Both the position numbers and the translations under genes were made by a program. The notes under the pieces were generated by a model that saw only the letters and a list, made by a program, of their open reading frames with translations, was not told where the DNA came from and did no database searches. 64,000 bases of DNA from Arion vulgaris (taxonomy: Eukaryota; Mollusca; Gastropoda; Stylommatophora; Arionidae), in the NCBI GenBank assembly GCA_020796225.1, contig CM036755.1, forward strand, positions 64,982,049 through 65,046,048, given 5' to 3'. Numbering within the stretch: the stretch's first letter is position 1; each line of letters starts with the position of its first letter. Positions 1-13,600 of the stretch are shown piece after piece.

Positions 1-403
1 ATATTTGTACCTGATATTCTTTCCCTCTTCAATCCCTATTTGCTTACTCAGACTGCAGTGGTGCAGCTTGCTCTGTTACCAGAGTCACTATTTGGAGGTG
101 GAGTAGGGTCTTGATCAGCTTTGGTTTAATGATCTTTTGTCAAAACCTCTTTTTTTTTAAAAACCCTCTAAGAATACGGTTGTAGTCAGGGCACCTAATA
201 ATACGGCACCTCTGACTGATTTTTGCATGGTTTGCTTTACTTATCACTAGTGTCCCTCGCCATTCAGGTGATCCTTATTCCGGCTTTAGAGGTGTCCAAA
301 CTTCTGACACCTTATTCATTGCTCCTTAGGCACCATTTGGTTGAAACACTATTAAGTCTGTCATCTTCTTCACCATTTCTTAGGCACCACTTGGATTAGT
401 ATT

Positions 404-651
404 CTTCTTCTTCGTACGCTTCATATCAACCACTTGTTAACCCCTCTTTATGATTTTTATATGATCTGAGCGATTGCACACTGCCAGTTATGCGCCTACA
501 AGTAGGTCAGTACACCTGATTTTTGCTACGCTTTTTATTTACTAGGGTAGCATCCCTAGGCCCATACCTCATTCGACTCTTATGGCATACCTTGTAGGTC
601 ACAGTGTTGCTCTCTTTGCTCCACTTGCGAGCCCCGGAAACACACGGGCGA
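404..651 (-). repeat. SINE-B, full length
   Basis: Reverse copy from the GAAGAAGAAG tail to the head ending in GGGCG. Core around GTCGTAAGAGGCGAC slightly decayed. Confidence 0.75.
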
Positions 652-658
652 GTCTACC

Positions 659-830
659 ATCTTATTAATTGCTTCTTATGCAACATTTGGACCACTATTA
701 ATTCTTAGTGGACCAGCGCAAATTGGTTTTAAGAATAAAAAATACCCTTTAGTTTGGCATTTGGTCCACAAGGAGTTAAGTTTGTAATCTTATTAATTGC
801 TTCTTATGCAACATTTGGACCACCATTAAC
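659..830. repeat. Direct duplication of about 40 bp
   Basis: The string TTAATTGCTTCTTATGCAAC and its flanks occur near 663 and again near 790. Remainder of 1-1418: SINEs and AT-rich sequence; no exon seen. Confidence 0.6.
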
Positions 831-926
831 TCTTTCCAAACACAGTTAATTCAAGGGAGGTAAAAAAAAAGCAATTTAAAAAATAAAATTAATAACTACT
901 CACCAATAAATAAACATATATATATT

Positions 927-1177
927 TCCTTCTTCTTCTTCTGCTTTGCGTTTGTTCTTTACAACCAATTTTAATCACTCTTTGTGATATGTTTGATCTT
1001 TGCCAAGAACGTGTATACGTTGCACATTAGTTTGGTAGGCACCTAAACGCATAGACTTCTACACATTTAGGATCGATTTGGGCCAAACCTCCCAAGTCGC
1101 CTCTTACGACATACGTGGCAGGTAACAGTGGTTCTATTCTTTACACCCCAAATTTGGGCCCGGTGACCACTTGGGCG
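927..1177 (-). repeat. SINE-A
   Basis: Reverse copy with CTTTGCGTTTGTTCTTTAC at the left and GGGCCCGGTGACCACTTGGG at the right. Confidence 0.8.
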
Positions 1178-1418
1178 ATATATATATCTGATTATGTACT
1201 AATTTTAAGAAAACTGGACAATATATTAGAATAACAAGGTTAAAAAGTAGTAGAAGTAAAATAGTAGAAGTAAAACTAAAAAGACTTCTTATAAGGGAAA
1301 CAACTCAAATGGCGCAGTGTACTGTAAATGGCGTTCAACAGATATACGCTGTGGTGAAGTGTGCGGCGATCGGCGTGGAAAGAGTTAATGTATGTTTAAT
1401 AAGAAAAAGTAGCCTCAC

Positions 1419-1605
1419 CTGTAACATGGGTTAGCGCCAATGACTTTTTGAATGCTGAAATGGCCAGTTCTACCCCCAATTCGTGTACCTTGCTTGTGTC
1501 TGTATTCACAGCATGTGCTGACCCGACTGTCCATTTTACCATCAATGTAAATGGAAAGACTGAATGGGTATCCCCGATGACGATAGGACACAAATGAGAA
1601 ATTTG
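1419..1605 (-). CDS. ERICH3: ERICH3 exon 7 (DUF4590)
   Basis: 187 nt, acceptor GCTTTACAG and donor GTGAGG. The coding frame, fixed by the phase of exon 6, reads NFSFVSYRHRGYPFSLSIY, then DGKMDSRVSTCCEYRHKQG and TRIGGRTGHFSIQKV. The longest open frame across this interval is a different, non-coding one. Strong match to the vertebrate FPFSL and SSCCEYKHRKGSRLGG region. Confidence 0.92.
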
Positions 1606-4600
1606 CTGTAAAGCAAACAGTTCAGAAAAATTAAATGCATGATGACCAAACAAGCAAAAAATACATATCAATTACACAGTTTTAAACACAATGTGCTAAA
1701 TAAAGTCAGTATTGACATATGACAGCCAATCATTGACCAAAAATTGAAGTCTAATAACAAATGATTGCCTTCATTGTACCACGTTTTCCCATATGGATCC
1801 GTCCCTGTCAGCAGAAATGGCATGTCATCTGCCGAGAGCATTGCAAAAAGCACAAACTCCGTAGCTCCAGCAACAATCCTAGGGATCTCATTAAAAATTG
1901 CACATGTGTCTCAATCCAGATTCAGGCCCACAACCTTCAGTACGACAGGCAAACATCTTAACCATTGAGACCCCCATCTAAACTATAAAAAAATACAATG
2001 AATGATACTGCAAAACCACTTTCCCAAACCAAAGACATATACAACAAAGGCTACTGCTGTAAAATCACTTACATTTTGGCTCCAGCTTATCCTTAAAAAC
2101 TATCAAAGTATTTCCTCCACAATGCTGCTGTTCCACCAGAATATCCTGTCTTTTGTCAAACTCCTCCCGAGATAATGACAGTCCGGTGCCATGGTAATGC
2201 ATGTGAATCTCTGATGTGGTTTCTTGTTGCCCTTTGTACAGCTTTGCTGGTCCAAGAGGATAAAGCTGAAAGAAAAACACACATGTAAGGACAAAATGTT
2301 TATTAGTTTAGTCGTTGAATCATCATCACTGCGCATCGAACCAATTAGTCTATAAGTGCTCCGATCTCCTCCTCAGTATGTCTCTCAGTGTGTGGCAACT
2401 AACGAACCCGGTTCTCTGTTAGTTTGCTATACTTCTTTGGCTATCAGTATAGTGCTCTTGTCTAGCTACACCACATTTGACTTGGAATTCTTGCAGTCTG
2501 GTCAGGGTTGTAGATTCACCACTGTTACTTGAATCATTTATACATCCTCTCTCCTTAGGAATTTAGAATATCAGCCTGGTCCATTGCTCGTCTGCTTTTT
2601 ACCTGCAAGCATATCTGTGCGTTCAGTTCCCTTTACACCTGCATGCCCTGGCATGGAAAAAAACCTGATTTTTGTCAACCTAGACCTGCTCAGCGACTCC
2701 ATCCATTGTCTCCGAGCCCAGCCTGTTTCAATCTTCCTGAGCATACTCATTGAGTCACTGAGAAAACATGCATGGACAAAGGTCTGTGATTCCAGCCAGA
2801 CCATCACTTTAGTTACTGCTATGATTTCCATAGTGAGACTGCTTGTAGTCATGGCAAAACCACCACTGTCATCCTTCACAACATCCCTTCTGACTTGAAC
2901 AGTGAAAGCCCATGAGCTCCGCATGTTTCGAATCACTGAACCATCTGTAAAAATGATTACATCATTCTAAGACGAATTCTCAGAAATTAGCGCCTGAACT
3001 TCTGCCCACTACCAGTGGGTTGTTCTGTCCGCATTCTTTATCAAGTTTGATGTATTCTGAAAATTATGTATTGATTCCTGCTGTCATTGGTATCCACTCT
3101 TCACCAGATTCAATGTCTTTAAGTGAACACACCTATTTAATACAGTCCTCGGCCTGACCCATCAAAAATTGTCCTCTTTTTAACCTACTTCCTTTTTTGT
3201 CTTTATTTCCATGTGCAGAGGATGTTGTGTGTTAGCATTGACTCAAAGATATGCCCATGCACTGCTCATCCATGTTCTATCTACAATAGTAGGATAGTCA
3301 AGAAGGTATCACATCGCCCTGCCCGACGTGTCTGTTCATTGTATATGTGTTCAAATAGTTCATAGTTGTGTACAAAACATCAATCATAGAAAATACACAT
3401 AGACACATTGTGGGCAATTTAACCTCATCTCTCTTCACCTTTCAATTCCCAACGGAGCACAGATCTTCAACAAACTTCTTCCAGCTCTTCCTCTCTCCTG
3501 CCATCCCTTCCAATTCTTTCCATATTTCAATTTAACCCCATAGCTTTGAAGAAAGTTAATAACAGAATCGGTTAACAATGGAGATATAAGTTGTGGTGTC
3601 CAATACTGTCTACACCAGGTGATGTGTCCTATTAGAAAAGTGTGAGAGCTTAAGAAAAGAGAGAGCATAAGGGAAAGCATAAGGGAAAGAGGGAGTGTAA
3701 GAGAAATAAAGCGAGAGTGTAAGAGAAAGAGAGCATAATGGAAAGAGGGGTGTAAGAGTAAGAGAAAGCATAAGCAAAAGTGAGAGTGTAATGGAGAGAT
3801 CGTGAGGAAAGAAAGAGCATAAGGAAAAGAGAGGCACAAGGGAAAGAGAGCATAAGGAGAAGAAGAGAGCATAAGGAAGAGAACATAAAGGAAAGAGAAG
3901 GCATAGGGAAAAAGAGGCATAAGGAAAAGAGGCATAAGGAAAGAGAGGCATAAGGGATAGAGAAGCATAAGAGAAAGAGAGGCATAGGAAAGAGAGAGCA
4001 TAAGGATAGAGAAGCATAAGGAAAGAGAGACATAAGGGAAAAGAGGCATAAGGGAAAGAGAGGCATAAGGGATAGAGAGAGTGTAAGGGAAAGAGAGAGC
4101 CTAAGGGAAAGAAAGAGAGAGCATAAAGGAAAGAGAGATTGAGAAATGAGATACCACAATCCTTAATTTAAAGAAAAAACACTCACTGATGTAGATGACG
4201 CTTAGGTGAAACCGATTTCTTTAAATCCTTGCTACTGGACTTATAGCGGTTAGCGCTAGAGGTGTGACTTCCTCTTGGTGATTTTGGTGGCAGCGGAACT
4301 TGTGGCAGGAGGTAAGGGGAGGAAATTCCACCTCGACCCTGGTCCATTTTAGCCATTATCATGGCATATTTTCTGAGAGCTACAGTATCCAGCTGAATAA
4401 GAAGACACAAATTTGTGATAAAGCAATTTTAAAATTAAGATATTTTCACCCGTGTGTTGCAGGGGCTCACAAGGGAAGCATAGAACAGTAACACTGCGAC
4501 CTACAAGACATTTCGTAAGAGGCAACTGAGGTAGGGGCCTAGGGATGCTACCCTAGTAAATAAAAAGTGTCGCAGAAATCGGATGTGCTGACCAACTTGT

Positions 4601-7600
4601 AGGCGCATAACTAGCACAATGTACAATAATTCTTAGGCTCAGATCACATTCAAATCACAAAGAGTGGTTAACAAGTGGTTGATATGGAGCGTTTGAAGAA
4701 GAAAATGAAGAAATTAAAATATTTGTGTAGACTTGTTGGGCATGTGATGAGAAAGAGAGGTTTAGAACACATTGTAACAACCGGTAAAATCGAGGGAGAC
4801 GAGACTGAGGAAGACAGAGAGAGAATATTATGGATAGCCCGACTTCATGGCACAGTAGAGTGTCAACTTCTGACATGATAGCAAACACCAGAGATAGAGA
4901 GCGGAAATTTTTGGATAGCCTGACTTCATGGCACGGAAGAGCATCAACAACTGAGATGATGGCAAACACCAGAGATTTGTGGAGATTTCTGATCGTCTAC
5001 GCCAGCCGGCAAGGCACCTGAAGATGATGATGTCTAGACTTGGAGATTGGGAGATGTTAGAGTTTCATTACAAGTACACTTTTGTTCCTTGCTTCTTCTG
5101 TCAAAAATGAAACATGTCAGGAGATTGGTGGTCTTGATAGTGACATGGTATATTCAAGGTTCGTCTGTGTTTTGTACAGCTTGGGGGGGGGTTCACTATG
5201 GTGAAGTGGTTAACATGCTTACCTGTCTTCTTCTTCTTCTTCTGCGTTCAACTTTTGCTATGCGACTACTCCGGTATGTGTCATAAACAGGCGGTGCGCT
5301 TGAGGTCTTCACGGTTCCCCATAGTTTGTCTTGTAGTGTTGTTTCTGTTGGCCAGATCTCCAATCTCTCACTACTCAGACTAGGGCAGTCTTGCAGGGTT
5401 CACTATGGTGAAGTGGTTAACATGCTTACCTGTCATTCTGCAGGTTGTAGGTTCGAATCCGGACTGCACCATTCTGTTCATGAGTGTATTTTTTCAGAGA
5501 CCCTAGGATTGTTGCAGGAGGTACGGAGTTCGTGCTTTGTGCAATACTTTCGGCAGGTGGCGGGTCATTTCTGCGGAGAGGGACCGAGCCATATGGGGTA
5601 AAACCCGGTGCAATTAAGTCAATATTTCGTCTGCAGACACTTTCGACTCAGACAGTCAATCAGACTTGGACATACAAACTCAGACAGTCATTCAGACTTG
5701 GACATACAAACTCAGACAGTCATTCAGACTTGGACATACAAACTCAGAAGACAGTCACTTAGACTAAGACATACAAACTCAGACAGTCTTTCAGACTTGG
5801 ACATACAAACTCAGAGTCTTTCAGACTCAGATCATACAAACTCAGTCAGACAGTAATTCAGACTTGGACATACAAACTCAGCCAGACAGTTATTCACACA
5901 ATCATTTAGACAGTCATTCAGACTTGGATGTACACAATCAGTCAGAGAGGTTCAAACAGATAGATTGTCCGACAGACACAGTCATACATGTCCAGTCAGA
6001 CACTCATTCAGACAGACACACTTACCGATGCAAAGTTTTTAGTATCAATTGGACCCCCGGAAGGAAAATGTTTTCTATCAACAAATTCTCTGCTGGAATA
6101 TCTGCTACTAGAATGCTCCCCATGCGTAGGAGAAATTGTCATCTCCTCGTCAAGATATGCCACCTGTCGAGAAGTCGGAAATGAACATTTGGTTAGTCGA
6201 GACTGTAGAACGTTCAGGCATAACTTCTTATTCTTCTATGGTGATCTTCGGTCAGGCACTTAGTTTAGTGTGGACCACAAACTGGGCAGTCAGACTCTTC
6301 TTCAGTGATCTCTGGTCAGGCACTTAGTTTAGTGTGGACCACAAACTTGGCAGTCAGACTCTTCTTCTTCTTCAGTGATCTCTGGGCATGCACTTAGTTT
6401 AGTGTGGACCATAAACTGGGCAGTCAGATTCTTCTTCGAACGTTCCACGACGACCACTTGTTAACCACTCTTTGTGATTTGTATGTGATCTGAGAATAAG
6501 AGCGATTTACGTTGTGTCAGTTATGCACCTACAAGTAGGCCAGCACATCTTATTTCTGCGACGCTTTTTATTTACTATTGTAGCTTCCCTAGACCTCTAC
6601 CTCTGTCGCCTCTTACGACATGCCTTGTAGGTCGCATTATTACTATTCTTTACTCCCTTGATGGCCGGCAAAACACAGACAACAAATGTTCCAAACCTCC
6701 TTTTCGCATTATGTGTCCGAAGAGCATTGATGTATAATTTTTATCCTTTTGATCAGGTTTCGTGATGTACAAGCCTCTTTTAAAACATCATCATTTGTTC
6801 TTCTTTTTTTTACACTGTCCATGGGATTTTCAGCATTCTTCTGTAAAGCCACATCTTTGTGGATTCTAATGATTTTATTGATTTTGCGTTCAATGTGCAT
6901 GATTCGCCATGTTGTGTTAAATCCATACAAGAAGGAAATGCTCTGAGCAAAGTGTAAGGGGGTGTGTTACTTGAGAGTGTCATACACCAGCACAAGCATT
7001 TATTTGTTTATTTCTATTCTTCTTCTTCTTGCGTACGTCCGCTATGAATTCAGGCGTAGCCGGGGCGTCTCGTATGGCGTTTCTGACTGATTTTTACGCG
7101 AAGTCCTGCTATCGTTTTCTTTTTTGCGTTCGTTCTTTACAACCAATTTTAATCACTCTTTGTGATATGTTTGATCTTTGCCAAGAACGTGCATACGTTG
7201 CACATTGGTTTGGTAGGCCCCTACACGCATAGACTTCTACACACTTAGGACACGTGCATCCGATTTCAGCCTAACCTCCTTAGTCGCCTCTTACGACATG
7301 CGTGGCAGGTAACAGTGGTTCTATTCTTTACACCCCAAATTTGGGCCCGGTAACCACTCGGGTTTTACTGTTATCTATTTGTTTGTTTCTCTCGCCCGTG
7401 TGTTCCCGGGGTTTCGCAAGGGGAGCAAAGGATAGTAACAGTGCGGCCTACAAGGTACGTCATAAGAGACAACTGAGGCACAACCAACTCTAGATAACTA
7501 GGCCAGACAACTGACCTGGGATTTCTTGACCTTGATCAGAAAAGGGGGCTGAAAATTACATATGTTTGATAGAACACTATACGCTTTTTTGCAATTTTAC

Positions 7601-10600
7601 TCAATTCTGTGAGTTTATGGTTATTTATTGGAGAAAAATATTCATAATATTGATATTCCTTATTGTTAAACTAACTTGTTACATAATATTAATATTCCTT
7701 ATTGTTAAACTTAACTTGTTACATAATATTGATATTCCTTATTGTTAAACTTAATTTGTTACATAATATTGATATTTCTTATTGTTAAACTTAACTTGTT
7801 ACATAATATTAATATTCCTTATTGTTAAACTTAACTTGTTACATAATATTGATATTCCTTATTGTTAAACATAACTTGTTACATAATAATAATATTCCTT
7901 ACTGTTAAACTTAACTTGTTACATAATATTGATATTCCTTATTGTTAAACTTAACTTGTTGCATAATATTGATATTCCTTATTGTTAAACTTAACTTGTT
8001 ACATAATATTGATATTCCTTATTGTTAAACTTAACTTGTTACATAATATTGATATTCCTTATTGTTAAACTTAACTTGTTGCATAATATTGATATTCCTT
8101 ATTGTTAAACTTAACTTGTTGCATAATATTAATATTCCTTATTGTTAAACTTAACTTGTTACATAATATTGATATTCCTTATTGTTAAACTTAACTTGTT
8201 GCATAATATTGATATTCCTTATTGTTCAACTTAACTTGTTACATAATATTGATATTCCTTATTGTTAAACTTAACTTGTTACATAATATTGATATTCCTT
8301 ATTGTTAAACTAAACTTGTTACATAATATTGATATTCCTTATTGTTAAACTTAACTTGTTGCATAATATTGATATTCCTTATTGTAAACTTAACTTGTTA
8401 CATAATATTGATATTCCTTATTGTTAAACTTAACTTGTTGCATAATATTGATATTCTTATTGTAAACTTAATTTGTTACATAATATTAATATTCCTTATT
8501 GTAAACTTAACTTGTTACATAATATTAATATTCATTATTGTAAACTTAACTTGTTACATAATATTGATGTTCCTTATTGTAAACTTAACTTGTTACATAA
8601 TATTGATATTCCTTATTGTTAAACTAAACTTGTTACATAATATTAATATTCCTTATTGTTAAACTTAACTTGTTGCATAATATTGATATTCCTTATTGTA
8701 AACTTAACTTGTTACATAATATTGATATTCCTTATTGTTAAACTTAACTTGTTACATAATATTAATATTCCTTATTGTAAACTTAACTTGTTACATAATA
8801 TTGATATTCCTTATTGTAAACTTAACTTGTTACATAATATTGATATTCCTTATTGTAAACTTAACTTGTTACATAATATTGATATTCCTTATTGTTAAAC
8901 TTAACTTGTTACATAATATTGATATTCCTTATTGTTAAACTAAACTTGTTACATAATATTGATATTCCTTATTGTAAACTTAACTTGTTACATAATATTG
9001 ATATTCCTTATTGTTAAACTTAACTTGTTACATAATATTGATATTCCTTATTGTTAAACTTAACTTGTTACATAATATAACTTCGTTTTAGCATTTTGTG
9101 TTGATTTTAAAATGAATTCGTCTATATACACAAATACTGAAATTCGAGGTCACGTGGTGTAGTTGTGGTCTGATTTCCCATAATTCTTACCCGAGTCCGA
9201 AGGCCCATAAATTTATAGTTGGCTATGACTGAGGAAGGCGCCTAGGGAAGCTATCTTAGTAAATAAAAAGCGTCACAGAAATCGGATGTGCTGGCCTACT
9301 TGTAAGCGCACAACTGGCACAACGTACAATCGCTCTTAAGCTCAGATCATATACAAATCACAAAGAGTGGTTAACAAGTGGTCGATACGTAGCGTTCGAA
9401 GAAGAAGGGGTTTGTTTCTCTATTTATCCATGGAGGTCTTAATAGTGAAGTGGTTAAGTCGTTTGCCTGTCGTACCGAAGGTTGTGGGTTTCAAATCAGG
9501 TCCGAGACATATGTGCACATTTTTCATGAGATAGGGTCCCTAGGATTGTTGCTAGAGCTACGGAGTTCGTGCTTTGTCCAATGTTCACGCCAGATGGTAT
9601 GCCATCTTTGCCGACAGGGATGGAGACACATGAGGAAACCTGGTGCAGTGAAGTGCATCCTTCGCCTTTGTACCCTTTTTAGCAGTTATTTACGTCGAAA
9701 ATATCAAACGGCTTGAACGCAGAAAACTGTTATAATGGGGGTTAAAAAAGAAGAAGAAGGAACCCTTTCATACCTCGTGGTATATAGGGCAATACAGTGT
9801 TAGGCCTGTATTTTCATTGACCGTCGGCACACGATGGGTGATGTGGTCAGCATCACGCCGGCCGCCTTTACTTTCCCTGAGCATGTCTGGTACCCAGTTG
9901 AGGCTGGGTCGACCTGAGAGCCGTCGCAGTCGGGAAAAATTCCACGCACACTGCGGAAGTTGAACCCAGACCACCAGCCTTGAGAAGCGAGTTCACTAAC
10001 AACTACGCTACCGCGGCTCTCGGTGGGGGACAAAATATATTTCTTGCAATGTGGACGGTGTCCTGAAAAAGTTTGGGAACCTATGATCTAAACACATTGA
10101 AACACATGCTTGGGAGGAGGTAGAAGCGGAGCAATTATGTACATGTCGGATGTGCGAGGAAGGTGAACCTTAAATGAGCGATTCCTTGGCTTAGGCGTGT
10201 CTCCCATGAATTTGTAGAATTCTATCGATATGTTCCAATATTTGAAGCCACCTTTTGTTTACGTCTTGTTTACCACATGTAATAACAAGCAATATCTATG
10301 GTCTGGACTTGTCAGAACCTGGTCTATGAATGTGTTGACTTGTTAGAAAGACACGGGTCACAAGTTCCAAACATGTAGTGCCAAAAGTGACAGCAGTGAG
10401 TCTTATGTCAGTATAGCATATTATTGCTGTCAAATGCAACGAAACCTAACTAAAGCCCTGTGCAGAACAAACTAAAGTGACAGCAGTGGGTCTTATGTCA
10501 GTATATCATATTATTGCTGTAAAACGCAACGAAACCTAACTAAAGCCCTATGCAGAACAAACCAAAGGGAAGAAAAGACATACTGTTAATGGGATTAGCT

Positions 10601-13600
10601 TTATTTGTTAAACGATCTCGTGTGTTGTTTACTTTCTCGCCCGTGTATTACCGGGGCTTGGAAGGGGGACAAAGGATAGTCACACTACGACATACAAGGT
10701 ATATTATAAGTACAAGGTATATTATAAGTACAAGGTATATTATAAGTACAAGGTATATTATAAGTACAAGGTATATTATAAGTACAAGGTATATTATAAG
10801 TACAAGGTATATTATAAGTACAAGGTATATTATAAGTACAAGGTATATTATAAGTACAAGGTATATTATAAGTACAAGGTATATTATAAGTACAAGGTAT
10901 ATTATAAGTACAAGGTATATTATAAGTACAAGGTATATTTTAAGTATAATATGCACATACAAGGCATATTATAAGAAGCGATAGAGATAGGGGACTAGGA
11001 AGCTACCTAGTAAATAAAAAGCTTCGTAGAAATCGGATGTGCTGGACTTCTTGTAGGCGCATAACTGGCACAGTGTCTTCTTCTTTGCGTTCGTTCTTTA
11101 CGACCAATTTTAATCACTCTTTGTGATATGTTTGATCTTTGTCAATAACGTGTATACGTTGCACATTGGTTTGGTAGGCCCCTAAACGTATAGACTTCTA
11201 CACATTTAGGACACGTACATCCGATTTCAACAAACCTCCTTAGTCGCCTCTTACGACATGCGTGGCAGGTAGCGGTGGTTCTATTCTTTACACCCCAAAT
11301 TTGGGCCCGGTAACCACTCAGACGACTGGCACAGTGTACAATCGTTCTTAGTCTTGGATCACATACAAATCACAAAGGGGTAGTTAACAAGAGGTCGATA
11401 TGGAGCGTTCCTCGAAGAAGAAGAAGAAGAAGAGGAAGAAGAAGAAGAGGAAGAAGAAGAAGAGAAAGAAGAAGAAGAAAAAGTTAACATTCTGTCATCG
11501 GTTCCCAGAATCACCTTTACAAATTCCCTACTAAGTGACAGTGTAGACCCTGTCACTTTATCATGGCGGATCACATTCACTTGTTTTTTGGTTGTTTTTT
11601 CCGATCCAGAAGCACTTGAGCTTTTCAGCTCTTCGGCTCAGGGCCATGGACATCGTAACCCTTCGGTTCGGTGCCACGAACACCGTAAATCTGGGAATCT
11701 GTGGCTTTTCTGCCATCCCGCGGAATTGAACCCGCACACACAGAGGGATAGTCACCCGTAGTCCAACGCGCTACGAACACGCTGGGCAGACGGGCAATTT
11801 AACTTGTTTAAATATTATTTGTTCTAGCAAGACTGATCGAATAATTGATTGATATATTGATTAATTGATATGATCATCAACACTATACTTCGGGGAATAA
11901 CCATGTGTTCTTCGAACTCTTTCAGTAAGATCTCATTGGAAGTGCACGAATTATGTAGCAGGGGCGAAGGTCTCCGATGTCATTTTGAAGATAGGAAATA
12001 TATTTTTGTATTTTTAATCTGTTTAATGACTGATTGATAGGACCATCATCATTGCACTTCGGTGAGTAACCAAATGTGCTCCGATCTCTCCTACACAGGA
12101 AGATCTCATCGGCAGTGCATGAACGCCATAGCACCGACGAGGGTAACCCGAATTAATTTTGAAGATGGTGAAGATATTTTGTTAAAATTGTATTTTTAAT
12201 CTTTTCTGATGAATTTTGCCCAGGCAGTGGCTTTCCAGCCTGCTCTTCTCGATTTTTGAACTGCTAAGGGTTCAAAATGAACACTGGATCTACGTTTTAT
12301 CGTTCGTCTCCGAAAGGACTAGGAACTCGATCTCACGTACATGGAGATCAGGGATCTCTGGAAAAATATACTGATGGCTCCACAAGGGAGCGAACCCAGT
12401 ACCTTTGAGACGAGATATGGGCACCTAACTTTTATGCCACATAGACCTCCAAATTTTAATAAACTTTGTTCCGTGTGGTTTCCTTGGGTAGTGACGAACA
12501 GAATCACTGCTTCCTCTCAACGTATTTCATAAAAGACGTATAAGAGGGGTTGTTGTAGGGCCAGTGGTCCTACACTGTAAAATAAATGCAAACAGCTCCA
12601 GAAACAGAGTTCTTCTTCTTTGAGCGCTCCACATCGACCACTTGTTAAATCAATCTTTGCGATTTGTATGTGATCTGAGCTAAAGAGCGATTGTACATTG
12701 TGCCAGTTATGCGCCTATAAGTAGGCCAGCACACCCTATTTCTGCGACGCTTTTTATTTACTAAGGTAGCTTCCTTATGCCCCTATCTCAGTCGTCTCTT
12801 ACGACATGCATTGTAGGTCGCAGTGTTACTATTATTGCTCCCCTTGCGAGCCACGGGCGAAAGCAGAGTTCAAAGACATAGATTGAATCACTGAATTTTA
12901 CAAACCCATGCAGTGTGTGTGTGTGGTCGCCAGATGGGGAACTGGTCCAGCTTCCCATTACAAATGTAGCAATGGTGAAACACGTAATAACAAAGTACTG
13001 TAGTTTTACAAAATACAAACTCAACAACAATACACAGCAACGTTTCGACCAAAAGGCCTTGTATTGTATTGTTATTATTTTGAATACAGTATGAATTACT
13101 ACTAGATGACTTCTATATCGACATTACAAATGTCTTTTTACACCTTGATGGTCGAAACAAAACAGATATTTCAGCAAATTCAAAACATGCTTGAATCACT
13201 GACTCTCAATCCATCGTTATAACCAGAGAAGACGATCTGACCAATTTCCATTACAAATGTACCCCATTTCTTTATACACCTTTGGAGTAGGAGTCCGAAA
13301 CAAAGACAGATACTTCGAAGCAAAATTCAAAAACATGCATTGAATCACTGACTGCTACAAATCCATGCAGCTTATGTGTAACCCCCAGAGAAGGAACGAA
13401 GCGTCTGACCAATGTTCCCATTACAAATGTACCTACTTATTATACACCTTTGGAGTAGGTGTACTCATATCGCAACCCCGGTAGCAGAAGGTCGAAAAGC
13501 GTAGGTCAACAAATCAGAAATTCCTGTTTATGGGGGCTGGCTTTTATATATGTTTGATAGAACACTGTAAGCATAATTGCAATTTACTCAATTCTTGAGC

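Larger units (their letters stand above)
10636..11404 (+). repeat. SINE-B with expanded core and nested SINE-A
   Basis: Head CGCCCGTGTATTACCGGGGC at 10638; tail GATATGGAGCGTTC near 11395. The core is stretched by an 18-bp array (10693-10944), and a SINE-A interrupts the 3' part at 11077-11324. Confidence 0.85.

Noticed and set aside
1396..1671. The longest open frame over ERICH3 exon 7 as the coding frame
   Set aside because: Another frame, fixed by the phase of exon 6, gives the conserved DUF4590 sequence between a proper acceptor and donor.
3435..4159. Long leucine/serine-rich frames on the minus strand, resembling membrane proteins
   Set aside because: Antisense translation of a purine-rich tandem array.
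8342..8938. Long open frames rich in ILIFLIV and LNLLHN over the 40-bp array
   Set aside because: They come from the repeat period (39/40 bp) with no stop in some frames; no start context, splice sites or conservation.
7641..9079. CRISPR-like array
   Set aside because: Units are contiguous, without unique spacers, and the window is eukaryotic.
10550..10984. 144-codon frame with repeated STRYII
   Set aside because: By-product of the 18-bp array inside a SINE.
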